DNA of 25,114 nt from JACQPU01 sp039961715 (GTDB lineage Bacteria; Bacteroidota; Ignavibacteria; UBA10030): contig JABRVW010000191.1 of assembly GCA_039961715.1 (NCBI GenBank), positions 1-25,114 of the forward strand, in the 5' to 3' direction. The notes under the pieces are model-generated. The model was not told where the DNA came from. It did no database searches and saw only the letters and a list, made by a program, of their open reading frames with translations. This document shows, piece after piece, positions 15,656 to 23,687 of the stretch. How positions within the stretch are numbered: position 1 is the stretch's first letter; every line of letters starts with the position of its first letter. The position numbers and the translations under genes were made by a program.

Positions 15656-17020
15656 CTACCTGCTCTTCCACGGCAACAACTGCCTCAACTCAAAAATCGA
15701 AATCATCGGCATCAGACGGATGAACAGGAACATGAGACACAGGAAGAGGCCGATCGTTCCGATGTAGGTCGCCCAATCCCAGATCGTCGGATAATACATG
15801 TCCCACGATGACGGCAGGAAGTCGCGGTGCAGGCTCGTCACCACGATCACGAACCGTTCCAGCCACATGCCGATATTGATGGTGATCGAGATCAGAAACA
15901 GCCAGACCATGTTCTTACGGATGCGGCCGATCCACAACAACTGGGGAATCGCAATGTTGGTCAACAGGAGTCCCCAGTAGATGAATCCGTACGGCCCCTG
16001 GGTGCGATTGAACATCATGTACTTCTCAAACTCGTTCCCGCTGTACCAGGCAAAGAATGCCTCCATGGCATAGCCGTACGCCACGATCAGTCCCGTCGCG
16101 AGCATGACTTTCGCCATGTAGTCCATGTGGCGGTCGGTGACGAAATCCTGAAGCCCGTAGGCCTTGCGCACCGGAATGACAAGGCACAAGACCATCGCGA
16201 ACCCGGAATAGATCGCGCCTGCAACGAAGTACGGCGGAAAGATCGTCGCGTGCCAGCCCGGAAGGACGCTCACCGAAAAGTCGAAGCTGATGACGCTGTG
16301 AACCGAGATCACGAGCGGCGTTGCCAGGCCCGCGAGGAGGAGATAGGCCATTTCATAGCGATGCCAGTGCCGGGCCGAGCCCCGCCAGCCCATCGCAAGC
16401 ACGCCGTACACAATCTTCATCCATTTCTTCTTCGCCGTGTCCCTCATCGTCGCAAGGTCCGGTACCAGTCCGACAAACCAGAACATGAACGACACGGTGA
16501 AGTAGGTCGTGATCGCAAAGACATCCCACGTCAACGGACTTCGGAACTGCGGCCAGAGCGCCATGGTGTCCGGGAGCGGAATGATCCAATAGAAGACCCA
16601 GGGCCTGCCAAGATGGAGGAGCGGAAAGAGCGCCGCACAACCGACGGCAAACAGCGTCATGGCCTCTGCAAACCGGTTGATCGAATTGCGCCAGTGCTGG
16701 TTGAGCAGGAGCAGAATCGCTGAGATCAGCGTTCCTGCATGTCCAATCCCGATCCACCAGACAAGATTGATGATCGCAAATCCCCACGCGACGGGAATAT
16801 TGATACCCCAGATTCCCACGCCCTTGATCATCAGCCAGCCGATCGAGATGAACAGGACCATGGTGAGGATAAAGGCAATGGCGAGACCGAACAACATCCC
16901 CCGCGGCGTCTTCCTTTCCAGAACGTCGGAGGTGATCTTGTCGGTGATCGTGCCGTACGTCTGCCCGTGCCCGATAAGGGGCCCTGTCTCAACAGTGTTC
17001 ACTCCGTGCTCTCGCTTCAT
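15656..17020 (-). CDS. actC: Alternative complex III subunit ActC (NrfD/PsrC-like quinol-binding membrane subunit)
   Basis: A 454-residue polytopic protein of the NrfD/PsrC family with about ten membrane spans. It forms the main quinol-oxidising core of alternative complex III in the inner membrane. Typical stretches are WWIGIGHAGTLISA (about 88-101), HLGRPWVFYWIIPLP, SVISFDFSVSVLPGWHATIFPPYFVAGAIYSG and the EAFFAWYSGNEFEKYMMFNR region, as in known ActC proteins. Its ATG overlaps the actB stop by 4 nt. Confidence 0.96.
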   Translation of the reverse strand: MKREHGVNTVETGPLIGHGQTYGTITDKITSDVLERKTPRGMLFGLAIAFILTMVLFISIGWLMIKGVGIWGINIPVAWGFAIINLVWWIGIGHAGTLISAILLLLNQHWRNSINRFAEAMTLFAVGCAALFPLLHLGRPWVFYWIIPLPDTMALWPQFRSPLTWDVFAITTYFTVSFMFWFVGLVPDLATMRDTAKKKWMKIVYGVLAMGWRGSARHWHRYEMAYLLLAGLATPLVISVHSVISFDFSVSVLPGWHATIFPPYFVAGAIYSGFAMVLCLVIPVRKAYGLQDFVTDRHMDYMAKVMLATGLIVAYGYAMEAFFAWYSGNEFEKYMMFNRTQGPYGFIYWGLLLTNIAIPQLLWIGRIRKNMVWLFLISITINIGMWLERFVIVVTSLHRDFLPSSWDMYYPTIWDWATYIGTIGLFLCLMFLFIRLMPMISIFELRQLLPWKSR

Positions 17021-19995
17021 GCTGAGGTGCCTGGCTCCTGATGCGGGTTCGTCACCCTGGCGAGGTAACTTGTTCTCGGCTTCGTGTTAAGCTCGGTGAG
17101 CAGACCGTAATCCAGGGGATCCGCCTTCAGCTTCGCAATTCTACTGTCCGGATCGTTGATGTTGCCGAACACAATGGCCTGTGAGGGGCACGCGGCCTGG
17201 CAGGCCGTCACCACCTCGCCATCCCTGATCTCCCGTCCCTCCTTCTTCGCCTCAATCCGTGCAGCGCTGATCCTCTGCACGCAATAGGAGCACTTCTCCA
17301 TCACGCCGCGGCTGCGGACGGTCACCTCGGGGTTCTTCTGCATCGCCAGGGTCGGCTCATCGGTTGAATACTGGAGAAAATTGAATCGCCGAACCTTGTA
17401 GGGACAGTTATTCGAACAATACCGCGTGCCGATGCACCTGTTGTACACCATGACGTTGAGGCCTTCGGAGTCGTGGACCGTCGCAGCCACAGGACACACG
17501 ACTTCGCACGGCGCATTCTCGCAGTGCATGCAGGTGACGGGTTGGAAAACAACCTCCGGATCATCAAGCGACCCCTTGTAGTACCGGTCAATCCTGATCC
17601 AGTGCATTTCCCGGCCGGCAAGCACCTGGTCCTTCCCGACGATCGGAATGTTGTTCTCCGCCTGGCAGGCAACCACGCAGGCGTTACATCCCGTGCACGC
17701 ACTGAGATCAATGGACATGCCCCAGGCATATCCGTCGTACTCGTGTTCCGGATACAGGCTTGGTTGTGCGGACGGTTGATGTTCCTTCGCGAAAACCGGG
17801 TTTGCGACATATTCCGCCAGCGATGCGGAGCGTACGAGATTCCGGCCTTCCATCAAGTGATGGTGCTGGGTCACGGCCAGCCTTGACTTCGCGCCTGTTT
17901 TCGCAAGCCCGATTCCCGCAATCGACCACGGAGCGTCCGAGGTCCTGATGGCATGAACATTGAATCCCCGCTTCGATCCTATACGACCGGCCTTCGTACG
18001 ACCGTACCCGAGATGGACGGTCACCGTCTGATCGGGATGTCCGGGAGTGATCCATACCGGACCGGCGATCTTCCTCCCGTTGTACGCAATCTCAACAACG
18101 CTTTCGTTCTGGAGATCGAATCTTCCGGCCGTGGCGGGGCTGACGAGAATCGCATTGTCCCATGTCAGCGTCGTGAGCGGCTTGGGAAGCTCCTGCAGCC
18201 ATCCGTTGTTTGCATACCGGCCGTCCCACACGGTCGGATCCGGACGGAAGGCCAGAGACAACTCGTCCCCCGGAACCGCCCTGCCAGGCGGAAGAGACTG
18301 AACCTCCTGCATGCGGACACGGACATTCCGGGAAGGAAATGTACTTCCGGCAACGAGGCCGCTGTTGAGCGACGTTCTCCAAAACGTTTCAAAATCACGT
18401 GAACCCGAATGACGTCGCCAAAACTCCCGCACAATGTCGTAGGATTTTGGCTCGGCGGTTCCCAGCATCAATTCCAGAAGCTCATGGTCGGAGGATACCC
18501 CGGCGTAGAGCGGTGTAATGAGCGGCTGAAGAATGGTCGCGGTACCGTCGTATGCGCGGGCATCGGACCATGTTTCAAGAGAGTGAGCTTGTGGAAGGTG
18601 CCAGGTGCATTCGGCGGCCGTTTCGTCGGCGTAGAGACCGAGATGAACCGAGAATGCCACTGACGCAAGTGCGCCTCCAAAGTCAAGGTCTGCCGGTGCG
18701 TCATACACGGGATTGCCGCCCAGGATCACCAGCATATCCACCTGGCCGTCGCGAATGTCACTCACAAGCTTGCGAAGAGACTCAGCCTGGCTTTGTTCCG
18801 GCTGAATCTCCACGGGCTCAGAATAGCTCACCGTCTTCCCGACGTTGCCAAGACGCTCGTTGATGGCATGGGCCAACGCATGGACGGCGGGAGGCTGATA
18901 GAGACCGGGGATGACGACCGAAGAGCCCTGGTGCGTGCGGAGGTCCTGCACGAGAGCGGCAAGCCAGGTATCATGATTGCCGGATTGCGGCGTTTCAACA
19001 AGAACGCCGGCTCCGCGGGCGATCCTGCGTGTCAGGGCTTCAACATCGTGTGGTCGTACGCTCAATCGGTGATCCGCGATCGCGCCGACGTTGGTCGGCG
19101 AAGACTCGATGGAATACAAACGGTTCATCGTCTGCTTGCCGCCGGCAACTTTGCGCTTCTGCGCAAAGTCGCGCGCGTACCTCACCGCTCCCGGGCCGTG
19201 TGTGAGAAAATCGGAATCCAGCGACAGTACTACGTCGGCTTTGTCCAGATGATACCTCGTGGTCACGATGCGCCCGAAGGCAATCCGTGCCCCTTCCCGG
19301 GCATAATCCATGCTGACAGGTTCGTATTGGTGCCAGCGGGCGCGGGGGAATTGACGAAGAAGGCGCGCAAGCTGATCTCCGAGGGTTGGAGACGTCACGG
19401 TTTCGGTGAGGATCCGCAGTCCCGCGCCCCCGCTGGCCTTCTTTGCCTGAAGGGCCTGGGAAAGCGCCTGGAGGAACTTGTCGCGAGTGCCGATGAGGCC
19501 CCTGTTCAGAGGAACCTGCGATCGGTCGGGATCGTAAAGCGAAAGAATCGACGCCTGCGTGAATGCATCGGTGGCCCCGAGGCTCGCAGGATGGTCGGGG
19601 TTGCCTTCGATCTTGGTTGGACGTCCCATGTGGCTTGTGACCAGAATTCCGGTCGCAAAGCCGCCCTGCACCATCGCGGTCGCAAAGGAAAGTGGCACGC
19701 CAGGCGTCACGAATTCAGGAGAGCGGACAAACGGAATGATTTTTTCATCGGGCTGCTTGGTGCACGCATTGAGCCCGGCCAGCGCCAGAGAGGCACCCAT
19801 GAGCATGAGAAACTGCCTTCGACCCATCGAGGAATCGTCCCACACCGATGCCTCTCGGGGAAACTCGCGATGCAAGAACTCCCGAAATTCCTCGGTTTCG
19901 GCCAGTTCTTCAAGACAGCGCCAGTATTCGCTTCCCTGCTTGCTCTGCAGTGTTGCCCGGATCTGGCGGATATCGAGTTGGGTGTTGTTGCTCAT
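17017..19995 (-). CDS. actB: Alternative complex III subunit ActB (molybdopterin-oxidoreductase-like domain fused to FeS domain)
   Basis: A 992-residue periplasmic iron-sulfur subunit. A conserved N-terminal region leads to a twin-arginine signal, GRRQFLMLMGAS (58-69), and a lipobox-like LNAC (Cys78). Residues about 85-740 form a molybdopterin-oxidoreductase-like domain; known ActB proteins carry no Mo cofactor. Residues from about 767 to 940 form a ferredoxin-like domain with CTGCNACVVAC, CMHCENAPCEVVC, CIGTRYCSNNC and CSYC...CQAAC groups, the ligand sets for three [4Fe-4S] and one [3Fe-4S] clusters in characterised ActB. The start is ATG 19993-19995, eight nt after actA; the longer open frame upstream only overlaps actA. 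Confidence 0.96.
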   Translation of the reverse strand: MSNNTQLDIRQIRATLQSKQGSEYWRCLEELAETEEFREFLHREFPREASVWDDSSMGRRQFLMLMGASLALAGLNACTKQPDEKIIPFVRSPEFVTPGVPLSFATAMVQGGFATGILVTSHMGRPTKIEGNPDHPASLGATDAFTQASILSLYDPDRSQVPLNRGLIGTRDKFLQALSQALQAKKASGGAGLRILTETVTSPTLGDQLARLLRQFPRARWHQYEPVSMDYAREGARIAFGRIVTTRYHLDKADVVLSLDSDFLTHGPGAVRYARDFAQKRKVAGGKQTMNRLYSIESSPTNVGAIADHRLSVRPHDVEALTRRIARGAGVLVETPQSGNHDTWLAALVQDLRTHQGSSVVIPGLYQPPAVHALAHAINERLGNVGKTVSYSEPVEIQPEQSQAESLRKLVSDIRDGQVDMLVILGGNPVYDAPADLDFGGALASVAFSVHLGLYADETAAECTWHLPQAHSLETWSDARAYDGTATILQPLITPLYAGVSSDHELLELMLGTAEPKSYDIVREFWRRHSGSRDFETFWRTSLNSGLVAGSTFPSRNVRVRMQEVQSLPPGRAVPGDELSLAFRPDPTVWDGRYANNGWLQELPKPLTTLTWDNAILVSPATAGRFDLQNESVVEIAYNGRKIAGPVWITPGHPDQTVTVHLGYGRTKAGRIGSKRGFNVHAIRTSDAPWSIAGIGLAKTGAKSRLAVTQHHHLMEGRNLVRSASLAEYVANPVFAKEHQPSAQPSLYPEHEYDGYAWGMSIDLSACTGCNACVVACQAENNIPIVGKDQVLAGREMHWIRIDRYYKGSLDDPEVVFQPVTCMHCENAPCEVVCPVAATVHDSEGLNVMVYNRCIGTRYCSNNCPYKVRRFNFLQYSTDEPTLAMQKNPEVTVRSRGVMEKCSYCVQRISAARIEAKKEGREIRDGEVVTACQAACPSQAIVFGNINDPDSRIAKLKADPLDYGLLTELNTKPRTSYLARVTNPHQEPGTSA

Positions 19996-20003
19996 GCGTC
20001 TCT

Positions 20004-20654
20004 TCAACGGTGGCAGATGGAACAGTCCGAAAGCTGTTTCACGGCAATGCCGTATTTCTTCACCAAATCCTTCCCCTCTTCTGCTCCCGATGGCTTCCAG
20101 TCCATGGTGAAGACCTCTTCGCGGGGTCTGATGAACTTTTCTGGTGCGCGGTGACACTCGAGGCACCACGACATGAACAGCGTGTTCACCCTCCAGGTCA
20201 ACGGCATCTTGTCCACCGGTCCGTGACAGGTTTCACAGCCGATGCCTTTATTGACGTGAATGCTGTGATTGAAATACGTGAAATCGGGGAGGTCATGAAC
20301 GCGGATCCAGGTGAGAGGCTTTCCCGTCGCGGCGCTCGTCCGCACGGCGGCGAGCATGGGACTCGTATTCCAGATCTGCGAGTGGCAGGTCATGCAGGTG
20401 TACGTCGGCGGAATGCCCGCGAACGATGCCTCGGTGACGGACACATGACAATACTCGCAACTGATGCCCAGTCCGCTCACATGATGTTCATGGCTGAAAG
20501 GAATAGGTTGTTCCCTGGGCACTCCTACGCCGGTTGTGTACCCCGCGCGGTAAATGCTCGATCCCACCCAAACAAGAAGAGCGAGCACCAGCAGAAACGC
20601 GACAATGCTGGCGCGGGATACAACCTTCATGCTTGGACGGAAGATCTGACCCAA
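20004..20654 (-). CDS. actA: Alternative complex III subunit ActA, pentaheme cytochrome c
   Basis: A 216-residue membrane-anchored cytochrome with five CxxCH sites: 66-70, 87-91, 140-144, 164-168 and 211-215. One membrane anchor lies at about 16-35. It is the multiheme subunit that moves electrons within alternative complex III. The start is taken as TTG 20652-20654 because the QIFRPS segment that follows belongs to the conserved ActA N-terminus. The next ATG, eight codons later, would remove it. AAGG lies about nine nt before the TTG. It is the first gene of the act-cox operon. Confidence 0.94.
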   Translation of the reverse strand: MGQIFRPSMKVVSRASIVAFLLVLALLVWVGSSIYRAGYTTGVGVPREQPIPFSHEHHVSGLGISCEYCHVSVTEASFAGIPPTYTCMTCHSQIWNTSPMLAAVRTSAATGKPLTWIRVHDLPDFTYFNHSIHVNKGIGCETCHGPVDKMPLTWRVNTLFMSWCLECHRAPEKFIRPREEVFTMDWKPSGAEEGKDLVKKYGIAVKQLSDCSICHR

Positions 20655-20705
20655 GATTGTTGCCTTGCTTCTGACGTGAATCCCCGGAAGGACTCAGGGG
20701 AACGG

Positions 20706-20730
20706 AAAAAAGCCGCGGAAGGACCGCGGC
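20706..20730 (-). terminator. Intrinsic terminator inside the act-cox leader (possible attenuator)
   Basis: On the - strand the stem GCCGCGG/CCGCGGC (20712-20718 with 20724-20730) and a 5-nt loop are followed by a T6 run (20706-20711). This is a textbook rho-independent terminator. It lies between the promoter at 20782-20810 and the actA start at 20654, with no other - strand gene upstream. It can therefore only stop transcripts from that promoter, or mark the end of a short RNA. Confidence 0.75.
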
Positions 20731-20736
20731 ATCAAA

Positions 20737-20774
20737 CATTCTTCAGAGAATGGAAAGAAAGCGACGTAAGAATG
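20737..20774 (-). promoter_or_regulatory. Leader with two mutually exclusive hairpins before the terminator
   Basis: The - strand element AAGAATG (20737-20743) can pair with nearby CATTCT (20747-20752, 6 bp, 4-nt loop) or with distal CATTCTT (20768-20774, 7 bp). Both lie between the predicted transcription start (near 20775) and the terminator stem (20712-20730). Pairings are seen directly; a regulatory switch is inference. Confidence 0.4.
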
Positions 20775-20781
20775 ATTCCTA

Positions 20782-20810
20782 ATTAAACAAAAAAATTTCA
20801 GACAAGTCAA
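20782..20810 (-). promoter_or_regulatory. Sigma70-like promoter of the act-cox operon
   Basis: On the - strand TTGACT (20805-20810) and TTTAAT (20782-20787) are spaced by 17 nt, each one mismatch from consensus. An AT-rich spacer with a T7 run supports it. The expected start is near 20775, giving a leader of about 120 nt before actA. Confidence 0.7.
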
Positions 20811-20832
20811 GATAATAACGATTGTCAATATC
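20811..20832. promoter_or_regulatory. Imperfect palindrome between the divergent promoters (candidate operator)
   Basis: The 22-bp stretch begins GATA and ends TATC; 8 of 11 symmetric base pairs match. It lies exactly between the two -35 boxes (20805-20810 and 20844-20849), a place where a shared regulator could act on both operons. I cannot assign it to a known regulator family. Confidence 0.35.
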
Positions 20833-20843
20833 CGTCGAACTCC

Positions 20844-20872
20844 TTGATTCACCGTTTCCAAACAGATATATT
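20844..20872 (+). promoter_or_regulatory. Sigma70-like promoter of the corrinoid methyltransferase operon
   Basis: TTGATT (20844-20849) and TATATT (20867-20872) are spaced by 17 nt. The expected start near 20879 gives a leader of about 55 nt that is strikingly pyrimidine-rich and has no Shine-Dalgarno before the ATG at 20934. No cobalamin-riboswitch B12 box is visible. Confidence 0.6.
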
Positions 20873-20933
20873 CCCCTCGAGCGCGTTCTTCTTCCGTCTT
20901 CCCATCGTCTTCAACACACCTCCTCCTGCACCC

Positions 20934-21893
20934 ATGAAAAGAATCGGATTTCTCACCTCGTGCCTTCCTGAAGCTTCCCTTGAAACGCTGATTCGCTGGA
21001 CACGAGGCACGAGATTTGATGCGCTGGAAGTGGCAGCGTGGCCCTCTGGGTCGGAACGCAAATACAAAGGCCGGCATATCGACGTTGATTCTTTCAACGC
21101 CACAGCGGACCACATCAAGGATCTGCTCGCCGAAACGGGAACATCGATTTCCGCCCTTGCATACTACGACAATATCATCGATCCAAACCCCGCGGCCCGG
21201 GAACAGGTGCAAGCCCATCTGCGAAGAGTGATCGAGGCTGCAGCAGCGTTGAATGTGAACCTCGTCGGTACATTCGTTGGCGCTCATCCGAACCTGACCC
21301 CGCAAGAATCTTTCCGGGAGATTGTAAAAGAACTGAGAAAAATTCTCAGTTTTGCGAAAGAGAACGGTGTGCGGGTCATGATCGAAAACTGTCCCATGAC
21401 AGGATGGCAGAGATTCAATGCACCCGGGAACCTGGCATACTCCCCCGAACTTTGGGACGCGCTCTTTCATGAGCTTCCGTACGAGAACCTCGGATTGAAT
21501 TTCGACCCGTCTCATCTCTATTGGCTTGGCGTCGATTACGAAAAGGCGGTGAGGGATTTCCGCGAAAAGATCTTCCATGTTCATGCGAAAGACTGTGAGC
21601 TCCTGCCGGACGGTTTGTACCGTTACGGCATCTACGGCCCTCAATTGACTTCTCAGCCCCGCGACCCGGGGTGGTGGCGATACCGTCTGCCCGGAAACGG
21701 AAGCATCGACTGGGCAAGGTTCATCGGGGCGCTGGACGATACAGGGTTTGACGGAACCCTCTCTATTGAATTGGAGGACCCGGAGTGGGAGGATTCAGAG
21801 GACCAAATCAGAGCCGCTCTATTAAAAGGAGCTGATTTTCTCTCCGGTTTTTGGCCGCCCAAAGACCGGATCTCGACCAAGGAAAAGACATGA
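20934..21893 (+). CDS. Sugar phosphate isomerase/epimerase-like TIM barrel protein
   Basis: A 319-residue protein of the xylose-isomerase-like TIM barrel (AP endonuclease 2) superfamily. Family members isomerise or epimerise sugars, inosose or hydroxypyruvate with a divalent metal. Candidate metal ligands follow the family order: Glu151 (VMIENCP), Asp191 and His194 (NFDPSHL), His217 (HVHAKD) and Glu279 (LSIELED). The ATG at 20934 gives the usual start (MKRIGFLTSCLP); the longer open frame upstream would cross the promoter. It has no Shine-Dalgarno but a C/T-rich leader. Its stop overlaps the next gene by 4 nt, so it is the first gene of the methyltransferase operon. The substrate is unknown, and the link to methyl transfer is not explained by the family. 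Confidence 0.85.
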   Translation: MKRIGFLTSCLPEASLETLIRWTRGTRFDALEVAAWPSGSERKYKGRHIDVDSFNATADHIKDLLAETGTSISALAYYDNIIDPNPAAREQVQAHLRRVIEAAAALNVNLVGTFVGAHPNLTPQESFREIVKELRKILSFAKENGVRVMIENCPMTGWQRFNAPGNLAYSPELWDALFHELPYENLGLNFDPSHLYWLGVDYEKAVRDFREKIFHVHAKDCELLPDGLYRYGIYGPQLTSQPRDPGWWRYRLPGNGSIDWARFIGALDDTGFDGTLSIELEDPEWEDSEDQIRAALLKGADFLSGFWPPKDRISTKEKT

Positions 21894-23038
21894 CATCCAA
21901 AGAGAGGTTAATGACAGCGTTTCGCAGAAAGAAAGCGGACCGTGTGCCCGTTTGTCCCGACATCTCCGTGATGGTGCCTGCAAAGCGCACCGGAAGGCCA
22001 TTCCACGAGTTGTTTCTGGACGGAAGCGATCACACGGGTTGGACTTCGGAGACCTACACGAAAGTGTATGTCGATACGGTGAAGTATTTTGGGATGGATG
22101 GATGGTATGTCTATGGGGGATTAAAGGAGATTCGGCCTCCGGATGCACCCGAGTTTATCGATACCATTGAGACGGTCCAGGACGGAAAGTTGGTGAAGCG
22201 CATATGCCATACGCGCCTGGGCGATCTCACCGAAGAGGAGATGTTCTTCGCTGATGAACCGCCCTGGAAGGAGACAAAACCGGTCAAAGATCTGAAGGAA
22301 GACTTCAAAAAACTGAAGCTGTGGATGGGAACGGGCCCCTGGAAGTACGAGGCGACTTTCAGAGACAGGGACCGCATCGGCAACCTGGGCGTCTACTCGC
22401 CGGTCGTTCCGGTGTTTCAGGATTGGTGGTTCAATCTGAGGCACGGTGGATTCGAGCGATGTTTCATGGATTTTCATGAAGAAGAAGAGTTCATGGAGGA
22501 GGTCCATGAGCTGTATCTGGAGTGGGCGCTGGCGTACGTCAGGGCGCTCGCAAAAGCGCATCCTGATGAAGTGATGTTCGGAGGATCTTCGGCAAGCCTC
22601 AGCATCAGCTCGCCGGCGCTGTTCAGAAAGTACGAGCTTCCTCTTCTTCAGCAGGCGGCCAAGATCTGCCACGAGGAGGGAGTTCTGGCCCATCTGCATG
22701 TCTGCGGACGATCCTGGGAGCTCGTGGAGATCGTGGCCGAGGAGACGGATATCGACGTCATGGAGCCGATGGAAGAGCCGCCCGGCGGCAATGTAGACAT
22801 TGCGGAGGCGAAACGCCGGTTCGGGAACAAGCTGTGCATCAAAGGAAACATCAACACCTTTGATTTCATGCTCAACGCAACACCTGAACAGGTGAAGGAA
22901 AAGTGCCGCCGGTTGATCGATGCAGCGGCGGCCGACGGCGGCTTTGTACTCTCCACGGGCGACCAGTGTGGGCGCGATACACCGCATGAAAACATCTTTG
23001 CAATGGTGGAGGTGGCTGAAACCTACGGACGATACTAG
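21890..23038 (+). CDS. Uroporphyrinogen decarboxylase family protein, probable corrinoid-dependent methyltransferase (MtaA-like role)
   Basis: A 382-residue UroD-fold protein. Instead of heme-pathway residues it has the zinc motif of UroD-type methyltransferases, HxC...C: His270 and Cys272 (LHVCG) and Cys360 (GDQCG). The EPPGGNVDIAEAKRRFG stretch and the KGNI segment that follows it are family marks. MtaA/MtbA-type members move the methyl group from a methylated corrinoid protein to CoM or, in bacteria, probably to tetrahydrofolate. The ATG at 21890 has AAGGA seven to eight nt upstream and overlaps the TIM barrel stop (ATGA). It stands before the corrinoid protein and MtaB, which supports a methyl-transfer role. 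It could also be a methyltransferase for another methylated donor; the exact acceptor is not readable. Confidence 0.82.
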   Translation: MTSKERLMTAFRRKKADRVPVCPDISVMVPAKRTGRPFHELFLDGSDHTGWTSETYTKVYVDTVKYFGMDGWYVYGGLKEIRPPDAPEFIDTIETVQDGKLVKRICHTRLGDLTEEEMFFADEPPWKETKPVKDLKEDFKKLKLWMGTGPWKYEATFRDRDRIGNLGVYSPVVPVFQDWWFNLRHGGFERCFMDFHEEEEFMEEVHELYLEWALAYVRALAKAHPDEVMFGGSSASLSISSPALFRKYELPLLQQAAKICHEEGVLAHLHVCGRSWELVEIVAEETDIDVMEPMEEPPGGNVDIAEAKRRFGNKLCIKGNINTFDFMLNATPEQVKEKCRRLIDAAAADGGFVLSTGDQCGRDTPHENIFAMVEVAETYGRY

Positions 23039-23048
23039 GGAGCGATCA

Positions 23049-23687
23049 ATGGACAGATATGCGGAAATAGCTCAGCATGTGCAAAACGGATACTCGGAGA
23101 AGGCGCGTAAGGCCGTGGAGGCTGCACTGGCCGAAGGTTGTCCCGCCGGGAGGGTGTTGAAGGAAGGATTAATCGCGGGAATGGAGGTTGTCGCGGCAAA
23201 GTTCAAGTCGGGACAAATGTTCCTTCCCGAAGTGCTGGCCGTCGCCGGCGCCATGAAGGCGGGCATGGAACTGGTGAAGCCTCTGCTCGTCGCGGCGAAC
23301 CATGAGCCGCTCGGCAAGGTGGTTCTTGGCACTGTACGCGGCGACATGCACGATATCGGCAAGAACCTCGTTGCGATCATGCTCCAGGGAGCCGGATTCG
23401 ACGTGGTGGATCTTGGCACGGATGTTCGCGTGGAGAAATTCATCGAAGCGATCGAACGGGAAAATCCCGACATCATCGGCATGTCGGCGCTTCTTACAAC
23501 CACTATGGTGCATATGAAAACGGTGATCGAGGTCCTGAAACAGCGCGATCTTCGGACCCGCGTCAAGGTGATCGTCGGAGGCGCTCCGATCTCAAAAAAC
23601 TTCGCGAGCGAGATCGGAGCCGACGGCTATGCACGCGATGCTGCAACGGCCGTGGATGTCGTCAAAGATCTGCTGGATAACAAATGA
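23049..23687 (+). CDS. mtaC: Corrinoid (B12-binding) methyl carrier protein, MtaC/MtbC-like
   Basis: A 212-residue protein with a helical cap domain (about 1-85) and a cobalamin-binding Rossmann-like domain. The lower axial ligand motif DMHDIG is at 99-104, with His101 predicted to bind cobalt. MSALLTTTM at 145-153 and VGGAP at 176-180 complete the B12 site. It carries the methyl group between the donor enzyme (MtaB) and the acceptor enzyme (UroD-type protein). The ATG at 23049 has GGGAG about eight nt upstream; the open frame extends further upstream only into the previous gene. It overlaps mtaB by ATGA. The subtype (methanol, methylamine or methoxy carrier) follows from the MtaB next to it. 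Confidence 0.92.
   Translation: MDRYAEIAQHVQNGYSEKARKAVEAALAEGCPAGRVLKEGLIAGMEVVAAKFKSGQMFLPEVLAVAGAMKAGMELVKPLLVAANHEPLGKVVLGTVRGDMHDIGKNLVAIMLQGAGFDVVDLGTDVRVEKFIEAIERENPDIIGMSALLTTTMVHMKTVIEVLKQRDLRTRVKVIVGGAPISKNFASEIGADGYARDAATAVDVVKDLLDNK

Noticed and set aside
17017..19995. Active molybdenum oxidoreductase
   Set aside because: The domain organisation, fused FeS part and act neighbours identify ActB, whose family lacks the Mo cofactor.
18793..20154. 453-residue open frame on the + strand
   Set aside because: Antisense shadow of actB with an arginine-rich, low-information product; actB itself is complete.
20488..20739. Possible leader peptide starting MFDAAVLPRLF on the - strand
   Set aside because: It runs 83 codons through the terminator and into actA in another frame, with no repeated regulatory codons; a short attenuation peptide would end before the terminator.
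20811..20933. Cobalamin riboswitch upstream of the corrinoid operon
   Set aside because: The leader is too short (about 55 nt) and no B12 box or matching fold is visible.
20694..21644. 316-residue open frame on the - strand ending at the leader terminator
   Set aside because: Antisense to the TIM barrel gene and crossing both promoters; no recognisable domain.
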